Below, one piece after another: positions 1 through 4,759 of a stretch of DNA of 5,876 bases. Position 1 is the first letter of the stretch. Each line of letters opens with the position of its first letter. Source of the stretch: Chloroflexota bacterium (GTDB lineage Bacteria; Chloroflexota; Anaerolineae; J102); NCBI GenBank assembly GCA_003353825.1, contig PIVW01000375.1:1-5876 (forward strand), written 5' to 3'. The translations under genes were made by a program, and so were the position numbers. The notes below the pieces were generated by a model. The model made no database searches. It had not been told where the DNA came from and was given only the letters and a program-made list of their open reading frames with translations.

Positions 1-480
1 GAGAGGGGCGCCTTGCTGGATATAACCATAACCTGTTACTGGCGAGGAGGGCGTGATACCGAGTGTGACCAGATGGCCCTCTTTCGCCACTTGAGCTGCA
101 GCAGCAAGGGCCTGGCGAAAGTGCGCGGTTTTAGCGATGTAGTGGTCGGCTGTTAATACTGCCATCACAGCGGTGGGGTCGTGTTCGTACAGATGAATAG
201 CCCCCAGGCCGATGGCGGGTGCTGTCCCCCGGCCCTCTGGCTCCACAATAAAGTTCTCAGCAGGCAGTTCAGGCGCTTGCTCGGCAAGAATGGGCACATG
301 TTCGGCCCGAGTGACGACGTAAATCTGCTGCGAGCCAAAAAGCGCCACGATGCGGTCGACCGCATGCTCCATCATCGTGCTGTTTCCGACCAATGTCAGG
401 GCTTGTTTGGGGCGCATCAGCCGGCTTAAGGGCCAGAGTCTGGTTCCAATGCCACCGGCCATAATCAGTGCGTAATACAT
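1..480 (-). CDS. manC: Mannose-1-phosphate guanylyltransferase, N-terminal part (cut by window edge)
   Basis: The frame is open from ATG at 480-478 to the window edge, giving 160 residues. The family joins GTP and mannose 1-phosphate to give GDP-mannose in the cytoplasm. Visible motifs are the pyrophosphorylase signature AGGIGTRLWPLSR (8-20) with the following RPKQ (23-26), EPEGRGTAPAIG (80-91), TADHYI (110-115; usually PADH) and TPSSPVTGYGYI (143-154), which are typical of the mannose-1-P guanylyltransferase group (COG0836) rather than of glucose-1-P uridylyl- or thymidylyltransferases. Family members run about 350 residues, or about 470 when an isomerase domain is fused, so more than half is missing and the fused form cannot be excluded. 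The start is supported by GAGG (491-488), 7 nt upstream and inside the preceding gene. The ATG follows that gene's TGA directly, implying translational coupling. It supplies the substrate of the epimerase encoded at 2249-3301. Confidence 0.9.
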   Translation of the reverse strand, partial: MYYALIMAGGIGTRLWPLSRLMRPKQALTLVGNSTMMEHAVDRIVALFGSQQIYVVTRAEHVPILAEQAPELPAENFIVEPEGRGTAPAIGLGAIHLYEHDPTAVMAVLTADHYIAKTAHFRQALAAAAQVAKEGHLVTLGITPSSPVTGYGYIQQGAPL

Positions 481-1311
481 TCAAAAACCTCGTAAATCAG
501 TGCTTTCACGTGGGGTGAGGCCCTCTTTGGGCAGGCGTTTGAGGACAACGTATTCGATACCATCGCTTTCACAAAATGCCCGTTTTTCGGGCACATCGCC
601 ATCTTCGTTTACAGCATAGATATCGGGTTGAATGACTGCGATCTCAGGCCCGGCATCCATCCAGCCGCTGCCGCTGGAGATCAAAGCCCGTTTGACAAAA
701 CGGATGGATTGTACCATGTAGCGACGCTCCTCCTCGGGAAAGAAGGGGTGCCCCTCGCCTTTCAACAAGCGCACGTTGGCATCGCTGCCGGCGACCACAT
801 AAAGATCGCCCAGTTCGGATGTTTCTTCAAAGAAGCGGACGTGTCCCGAATGAAACCAGTCATAGCACCCGGTGACGATTACTTTCTTGTTGCCAGATTC
901 TTCTCCGTTCACCTGTGCAGTTGAGAACCCGGCCAGATCGTGATCGGTTAGCATCACGAAGTCGATGTCGTTAGCTGAACAAAACACCCGTTTACTGCTA
1001 CTGTCATCCTTCTCAGGAACTACCCATATGTCGGGTTTGGGAGCATCGAGAGCGGCAAGGATGTTGGCATCGATGTGGTTCGAGATCAACGTCACTTGGT
1101 CGACATAACGGATGGACTCGAGCAGGTACAAGCGTTCTGGAGCCTGGAATTTGGGCGGTTGCCCAGTGCGGGTCCTCACGACCTCATCTGACCAGAGAAG
1201 GACGTGAACAAGGCCGATACTGGAGGCCTCTTGTAAAAAGCGCATGTGGTGCGATCTGATATCATCAAAACTGCCAGTTACGATGACTTGTTTCATAGGA
1301 ACTTGTTTCAC
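481..1311 (-). CDS. Tandem cytidylyltransferase-fold protein, first domain decayed
   Basis: This 276-residue protein has two copies of the cytidylyltransferase-like nucleotidylyltransferase fold (HxGH superfamily: TagD, HldE C-domain, ethanolamine-phosphate cytidylyltransferase). The second copy (about 143-276) looks active: VTGCYDWFHSGHVRF with HSGH at 154-157, the ERRYMVQSIR helix (195-204), and a C-terminal STDLR (270-274) matching the ISSTxxR nucleotide-binding motif. The first copy (about 8-134) aligns along its length (ERLYLLESIRYV 59-70 against ERRYMVQSIRFV 195-206; KRVFC 107-111 against KRAFC 243-247), but HxGH has become RSHH (19-22) and STxxR has become STAQV (130-134), so it is probably non-catalytic. 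The product is likely an NDP-linked sugar or polyol; nucleotide and substrate cannot be read from sequence. Pairing with the GHMP kinase 12 bp upstream suggests a kinase-then-activation route. The start is GTG at 1311, supported by AAGGAAG 6 nt upstream; an ATG at 1296 lacks such a site. Confidence 0.85.
   Translation of the reverse strand: MKQVPMKQVIVTGSFDDIRSHHMRFLQEASSIGLVHVLLWSDEVVRTRTGQPPKFQAPERLYLLESIRYVDQVTLISNHIDANILAALDAPKPDIWVVPEKDDSSSKRVFCSANDIDFVMLTDHDLAGFSTAQVNGEESGNKKVIVTGCYDWFHSGHVRFFEETSELGDLYVVAGSDANVRLLKGEGHPFFPEEERRYMVQSIRFVKRALISSGSGWMDAGPEIAVIQPDIYAVNEDGDVPEKRAFCESDGIEYVVLKRLPKEGLTPRESTDLRGF
488..491 (-). promoter_or_regulatory. Ribosome binding site of manC
   Basis: On the minus strand GAGG lies 7 nt before the manC ATG and within the last codons of the nucleotidylyltransferase gene. 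It fixes the start at 480 and fits coupled translation across the TGA-ATG junction. Confidence 0.6.
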
Positions 1312-1317
1312 AGTTCG

Positions 1318-1324
1318 CTTCCTT
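1318..1324 (-). promoter_or_regulatory. Ribosome binding site that decides a GTG start
   Basis: On the minus strand AAGGAAG ends 6 nt before the GTG at 1311 and overlaps the final base of the kinase TAA stop. The in-frame ATG at 1296, which begins the same MKQV peptide a second time, has no such site. The GTG is therefore preferred. Confidence 0.65.
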
Positions 1325-2121
1325 TACGGCTCGGCCCGAACATTGACCTGAAAGCCACCGGGCACAGGCTCATTGGCGACCACATAAATGTAGCCACCAC
1401 CGCAACCGGAATACATGGCGCCGGGGTAGCGGGACTGATAATAGCCAAGAATACCCATGAGGTCCACCGAGAGGGTCTGGTGTTGTACGGTGTGGGGAAG
1501 AATGGTCTCCCAGCATGTCATGCATTCGTTCATTGATTGGCCCAGAGCAGCAGCATCCATGTGGACGATGGCGTTGTAGCAATCATTGCCCGTTTGCCCC
1601 AGTCGTGCAATCCAGGCCGGATCCAGGTTCTTTATTCCCAAAGGATTGTATCCTGGCGGACGCTGAGCGATGGGAACGATGTAGATCAGCTGCTGTAACC
1701 ATCGTGCTACCTCCGGGCTATTGCAAGATTCGACGTGAACGGGGAAGTAGCCTCCTTCGTGTTCAAAATCGAAATCCAGGCGATTGATGCCAGGATAGAT
1801 CAGGCCTGCCATATCCTGAGCACCGGAGGGCTCTGCCAGATCTTTGTTTTCAGCCTCGTAGAGTTCGCGCACCAGCATAGCAGGATCGCCTGCGGGTAAA
1901 CCATGCGGCCATAGTTTTGTTGCGATCTTGCGGGTACTGGTGCCCATACCGCAACGGTCCATGAAACGGCAAGTCGCCTCTATGGCCACCACAACCATCG
2001 AGCCAGGGGGCGACGGATTATGCTGGGAGAGAAGGGGTTGGTCGATCCAGCCACCCGCAAAGGCCATACGATAGGGGAAAGGGCCTATGATGTCTGTAAT
2101 GGTTTGTGTGGGTTGATCCAT
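1324..2121 (-). CDS. GHMP-family sugar kinase, short HddA-like form
   Basis: The 265-residue product carries the three GHMP kinase signatures: motif 1 PYRMAFAGGWID (16-27), a variant phosphate-binding loop DRCGMGTSTR (55-64, where GLGSSS is usual), and motif 3 GAMYSGCGGGYIYVV (234-248). SGAQDMAGLIYPGINRLDF (99-117) matches the GxQDxxxxxxGGxNxxxF segment of HddA-type heptose 7-phosphate kinases and fucokinases; D103 would be the catalytic base. Such enzymes transfer phosphate from ATP to a sugar, often at C1, in the cytoplasm. The protein is shorter than HddA (about 340 residues); the stretch between motifs 1 and 2 seems reduced. It lies 12 bp before the nucleotidylyltransferase gene, whose substrate it may make. 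The start is ATG at 2121. No Shine-Dalgarno site is visible because a tandem repeat begins 10 bp upstream, and an in-frame TGA at 2151-2149 prevents long extension. The substrate is unknown. Confidence 0.85.
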   Translation of the reverse strand: MDQPTQTITDIIGPFPYRMAFAGGWIDQPLLSQHNPSPPGSMVVVAIEATCRFMDRCGMGTSTRKIATKLWPHGLPAGDPAMLVRELYEAENKDLAEPSGAQDMAGLIYPGINRLDFDFEHEGGYFPVHVESCNSPEVARWLQQLIYIVPIAQRPPGYNPLGIKNLDPAWIARLGQTGNDCYNAIVHMDAAALGQSMNECMTCWETILPHTVQHQTLSVDLMGILGYYQSRYPGAMYSGCGGGYIYVVANEPVPGGFQVNVRAEP

Positions 2122-2130
2122 CAGGGGGCA

Positions 2131-2165
2131 GGTGTCAGGTGTCAGGTGTCAGGTGTCAGGTGTCA
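2131..2165. repeat. Tandem heptamer repeat, GGTGTCA x5
   Basis: Five perfect consecutive copies of ggtgtca run from 2131 to 2165 in the gap between the epimerase and kinase genes. The bases on either side (gggggca at 2124-2130, ggggtcg at 2166-2172) look like decayed copies. On the transcribed minus strand the unit reads TGACACC. The array ends 10 bp from the kinase ATG. Its unit resembles the short tandemly repeated heptamers known from cyanobacterial genomes and is of the kind expected to vary in copy number. Confidence 0.95.
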
Positions 2166-2171
2166 GGGGTC

Positions 2172-2212
2172 GGAGATCGGATATCTTGTACGAACTCAAT
2201 CTCCGATCTCCA
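2172..2212. repeat. Perfect 10-bp inverted repeat between two heptamer arrays
   Basis: ggagatcgga (2172-2181) is the exact reverse complement of tccgatctcc (2203-2212), with a 21-nt loop. The right arm is part of the ATCTCCA array, so one heptamer unit seems to have been copied in inverted orientation or selected to pair. The transcript of the epimerase-kinase gap could fold here. No U-tract follows on the minus strand, so it is not an intrinsic terminator; an RNA-stability or processing hairpin is possible. Confidence 0.8.
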
Positions 2213-2247
2213 ATCTCCAATCTCCAATCGCTAATCTTCAATCTTCA
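2199..2247. repeat. Tandem heptamer repeat, ATCTCCA-type x7
   Basis: Seven 7-bp units run from 2199 to 2247: atctccg, three copies of atctcca, atcgcta, and two copies of atcttca. The array stops one base from the epimerase TAG (2251-2249). Its period equals that of the unrelated GGTGTCA array 33 bp away, so the 127-bp gap is made almost entirely of two heptamer families with a hairpin between them. Confidence 0.92.
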
Positions 2248-2248
2248 A

Positions 2249-3301
2249 CTACTTCTCATCAGCGGCGGGCGTGGGCAAACCGGCTGCTCGATCGGCGTAT
2301 TGTTGTTTGATCCAGTTGTACGTTTGTTCCATACCATCGCGCAGGGGCAGGTCAGGCTCCCAGCCCAACACTTGCTTGATGAAGGTGTTATCGCTGTTGC
2401 GTCCGGCCACACCTCGGGGAGCATCCAGCCTGTATTCTCGCTCCAACTCGACGCCGGCGATATCTTCGACCATGCTCACCAAGTCGTTGATAGAAATCAG
2501 TTCGCTGGATCCGAGATTGATGGGTGTGGCGATCAACTCATCGCAGTGGCTGATCATGTCTATGCCCTTAGTACAGTCGTCGATGAACATGAAACTGCGG
2601 GTCTGCACACCGTCACCCCAGATATCGATCTCCATTACACCACTTTCTTGGGCTTCGATTACCTTGCGCGTGAGTGCTGCTGGGGCTTTTTCACGCCCAC
2701 CATCCCAACTGCCGTAGGGGCCGTAGACATTGTGGAATCGGGCGATGAAAGTCTTCATTTTGCGCTCAGCCCAATACTCTTGGCAGAAGATCTCAGACAT
2801 CAGTTTCTCCCAACCATAGCCTCGCTCGGCATTGGCGGGATAGGCATCAGTTTCTTTGAGCGCCCGCACATTGGGGTCCTGTTGCAGATCGATATTATAG
2901 GCGCAGGCCGAGGAGGAGAAGAAATAGCGGTCGACGCCTGCCTCGTAAGAGGCTTGTAGCAAATGTGTGTTGATGAGGATGCTGCGCAGACATTCGACCC
3001 GGAAGTTCTCGATGAACCCCATACCACCCATATCGGCCGCCAGGTTGTAAACTTCGACAGCGCCTTCGACAGCACGATGGCAGTTGTTACGATATTCCAG
3101 GTCGAGACAGAGACTTTCGACGCCGGACACCCGCTGGTACCATTTATAAAGAGGCTTCTTATCAACAGCGCGGATATTGGTAAAGCCCTGATCGGCAAAG
3201 TATTTTGTCAGAGCTCCGGCAATGAATCCGCCGGCCCCGGCGATGACGATCAAGTCATCTTTGTTTCTCATACTGGCTGCAGTGGGATTGTTGAGGGCCA
3301 T
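2249..3301 (-). CDS. gme: GDP-mannose 3,5-epimerase
   Basis: This 350-residue extended short-chain dehydrogenase/reductase closely resembles plant GDP-mannose 3,5-epimerase, which uses bound NAD to convert GDP-D-mannose to GDP-L-galactose and GDP-L-gulose. The NAD site is AGAGGFIAG (21-29), with Ala in place of the third Gly as in plant GME. Diagnostic blocks are NLAADMGGMGFI (86-97), SSSACAY (129-135), YGWEK (162-166), RFHNVYGP (188-195), GGREKAPAA (201-209), WGDGVQTRSF (228-237) and RNSDN (301-305). The catalytic residues of Arabidopsis GME (C145, Y174, K178, K217) correspond to C133, Y162, K166 and K205, at a constant offset of 12. The length fits the family (about 340-380). The start at ATG 3301 is backed by AGGAA 9 nt upstream; the second Met (3271) has none. 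It begins the sugar operon that ends with manC, which provides its substrate. Whether the main product is L-galactose or L-gulose cannot be told from sequence. Confidence 0.93.
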   Translation of the reverse strand: MALNNPTAASMRNKDDLIVIAGAGGFIAGALTKYFADQGFTNIRAVDKKPLYKWYQRVSGVESLCLDLEYRNNCHRAVEGAVEVYNLAADMGGMGFIENFRVECLRSILINTHLLQASYEAGVDRYFFSSSACAYNIDLQQDPNVRALKETDAYPANAERGYGWEKLMSEIFCQEYWAERKMKTFIARFHNVYGPYGSWDGGREKAPAALTRKVIEAQESGVMEIDIWGDGVQTRSFMFIDDCTKGIDMISHCDELIATPINLGSSELISINDLVSMVEDIAGVELEREYRLDAPRGVAGRNSDNTFIKQVLGWEPDLPLRDGMEQTYNWIKQQYADRAAGLPTPAADEK

Positions 3302-3310
3302 GTTTGACAG

Positions 3311-3315
3311 TTCCT
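3311..3315 (-). promoter_or_regulatory. Ribosome binding site of the epimerase
   Basis: AGGAA on the minus strand, 9 nt before the ATG at 3301. It favours this start over the internal Met at 3271, which begins right before the NAD-binding strand and has no upstream purine-rich site. Confidence 0.6.
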
Positions 3316-3352
3316 ATTTGAGTCGAGATTTTTTTCTAACTGTTTACCATTT

Positions 3353-3436
3353 GGGTGCAACGCACTGAGGTATAGCCGATTCAGCTCGTTTTGTGGCTAA
3401 GAGCATGGTCTGCTGGGTGCTCAGTGCGTTGCACCC
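3353..3436. repeat. 17-bp perfect inverted repeat, long stem-loop or small mobile element
   Basis: gggtgcaacgcactgag (3353-3369) is exactly the reverse complement of 3420-3436, with 50 bp between. The interior holds a further 5-bp pair (tagcc 3373-3377, ggcta 3395-3399). A second, mutually exclusive hairpin pairs gggtgc (3415-3420) with gcaccc (3431-3436). It lies in the 200-bp gap between lacI and the epimerase gene. No T-run follows on either strand, which argues against a simple intrinsic terminator. No target-site duplication is visible at the ends, so a MITE-like origin is possible but unproven. It could act as a leader structure or as an operator pair for the epimerase operon. Confidence 0.85.
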
Positions 3437-3485
3437 GGCGTGAGCTAAAAAGACGTTATTTGAAAAAGCAAGGTGGCTTCAGAGG

Positions 3486-3497
3486 GTTGGCGCCAAC
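3486..3497. repeat. 12-bp perfect palindrome GTTGGCGCCAAC
   Basis: A fully self-complementary 12-mer lies 4 bp past the lacI stop codon. As RNA it could not form a hairpin with a proper loop, so a dimeric protein-binding site is the more natural reading. No binding protein can be named. Confidence 0.5.
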
Positions 3498-3501
3498 TAA
3501 G

Positions 3502-4536
3502 TCAGCTCTGTGGATCAACGATTTTCTTCGCGCTCAGCACCGGACCGCTGGAGCGGCGTACAATGATTTCGACGGGCAGGATGATTTCCTGCATTGCCTG
3601 AGGAGCATCACCTGATAATCGTGATAAAAGCAGTTCTGTGGCCTGACATCCCATATTGTAAGCGGGCTGGGCGGCCGCGGTGAGGATGGGGTCGATCACC
3701 AGGGCTTCCGGGAGATCGTCGAATCCTACCAGGGCTACATCGTCAGGAATAGCCAATCCGGCATCACGAATGGCCCGCATGGCGCCAATGGCAATGAAAT
3801 TGTTGGCTGCAAAAAGAGCGGTCGGCGCTGGGGTTACCGACAGTGCTTGCCGAGCCATGTTGTAGCCACTGGCCAGTTCGTACTTACCACAGAACATCAT
3901 AGTTTCATCAGGCTCGATGGCGGCATCCTGCAAGGCTTGTAGATAGCCGGCAAGGCGATCTTCTGCCGTGGACACATCTCTAGGGCCATTCAAAATAGCG
4001 ATTCGTTTGTGCCCCAGTGAAATCAACAGGCTGACCAGAGCGAAGGCCCCACCGACCGAATCACAAATAACCGTATCGACATCTGCACCATGAATTCGAC
4101 GGTCGAGGATGACGATTGAGACATCCCGATTTTGTATTGATTCGATATGTTCCGGCGAACTCTGCACGGGGGCCAAGAGAATGCCGTCGACTTGCTTCTG
4201 CAGTAATACCTCCAGGTACCGATTTTGTTCTTCTTCAGATTCATCGGTATTACAAAAAATAACATTCAATCCGGCAGCGCTGGCTGCATCTTCAACACCA
4301 CGCGCGACCGTTGTCCAGAAGGGGTTTGTGATGTCGGTGAGAATGAGGGCCAAGGTGTCGGTGCGGCGAGATCGCAAGCTACGCGCCAGGGCATTTGGGA
4401 CATACCCTAATGCCGCAACCGCCGCCTCTACTCGCTCTTGCTTATCTTGGCTAACATATCCTGAGCTGTTGATCACGCGTGAGACGGTGATGGGGGCAAC
4501 ACCTGCTTCTCGGGCAACATCTCGGATGGTGGGCAT
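3502..4536 (-). CDS. LacI-family transcriptional regulator
   Basis: The 344-residue product has the usual LacI layout and length. The N-terminal helix-turn-helix is TIRDVAREAGVAPITVSRVINSSGYVS (3-29), followed by the hinge helix NALARSLRSRRT (48-59). The periplasmic-binding-protein-like sensor domain covers about 60-344, with TDITNPFW (67-74), DGILLAP (117-123), SLGHKRIAIL (173-182), DRLAGY (193-198), LFAANNFIAIGAMRAI (241-256) and IPDDVALVGFDD (263-274). Such regulators bind a sugar or related ligand and, as dimers, palindromic operators centred on CG. It lies upstream of, and parallel to, the nucleotide-sugar operon, separated by 200 bp. A LacI-type operator overlaps its own promoter, so autorepression is likely; control of the downstream genes is an inference. 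The ATG at 4536 places the helix-turn-helix at the normal position, although no clear Shine-Dalgarno site precedes it. The ligand cannot be predicted. Confidence 0.93.
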   Translation of the reverse strand: MPTIRDVAREAGVAPITVSRVINSSGYVSQDKQERVEAAVAALGYVPNALARSLRSRRTDTLALILTDITNPFWTTVARGVEDAASAAGLNVIFCNTDESEEEQNRYLEVLLQKQVDGILLAPVQSSPEHIESIQNRDVSIVILDRRIHGADVDTVICDSVGGAFALVSLLISLGHKRIAILNGPRDVSTAEDRLAGYLQALQDAAIEPDETMMFCGKYELASGYNMARQALSVTPAPTALFAANNFIAIGAMRAIRDAGLAIPDDVALVGFDDLPEALVIDPILTAAAQPAYNMGCQATELLLSRLSGDAPQAMQEIILPVEIIVRRSSGPVLSAKKIVDPQS

Positions 4537-4576
4537 GAATCAGAACTTGACCGTATGATTACAAGTCGAAAAGATA

Positions 4577-4590
4577 TGGTAACGGTACCA
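4577..4590. promoter_or_regulatory. LacI-type operator TGGTAACGGTACCA
   Basis: This 14-bp near-palindrome has a central CG and one mismatched pair (6 of 7 pairs symmetric), the form expected for LacI-family operators. It lies 41-54 bp upstream of the lacI ATG, next to the predicted -10 and over the expected transcription start, where bound repressor would block initiation. It is most likely the autoregulatory site of the adjacent LacI protein. Confidence 0.7.
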
Positions 4591-4618
4591 CGGTAGCAGA
4601 ATCATGCTGAGCTGTCAA
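4590..4618 (-). promoter_or_regulatory. Sigma70-type promoter of the lacI gene
   Basis: A perfect -35 TTGACA (4618-4613) is followed after exactly 17 bp by TACCGT (4595-4590), a 3-of-6 match to the -10 consensus. Initiation would fall near 4583, within the palindromic operator. The weak -10 is offset by the ideal -35 and spacing, and by the operator's position. Confidence 0.6.
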
Positions 4619-4759
4619 GGGTGTTTTTCAGTTGGGTGATCGAAGCGAAAGAATTGGAGCGAATCAACCCCAGGTAGCAATCAAGCCAACGTTAACGCCA
4701 AGCAGCCATACTCGTGAATCTGTGAGCTTAACCTAAACCACTATCTTTCAGGTGTAGAG

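Noticed and set aside
2131..2247. CRISPR array
   Set aside because: Units are 7 bp and directly adjacent with no spacers, which fits simple tandem repeats.
2132..2959. 275-codon open frame on the plus strand
   Set aside because: It starts within the tandem repeats and runs antisense to the well-supported epimerase; its translation shows no family motifs.
3353..3436. Rho-independent terminator of lacI
   Set aside because: The stem is followed by AAATGG on the minus strand and GGCGTG on the plus strand, with no T-run, and the main loop is 50 nt.
4109..4558. 149-codon open frame on the plus strand
   Set aside because: It is antisense to the lacI coding region, and its Ser/Arg-rich translation is typical of a shadow frame.
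4619..4759. Terminator or second operator between the DUF3179 gene and lacI
   Set aside because: Only an 8-bp palindrome CGTTAACG (4690-4697) and short chance pairings are present; no stem with a T-run follows the DUF3179 stop.
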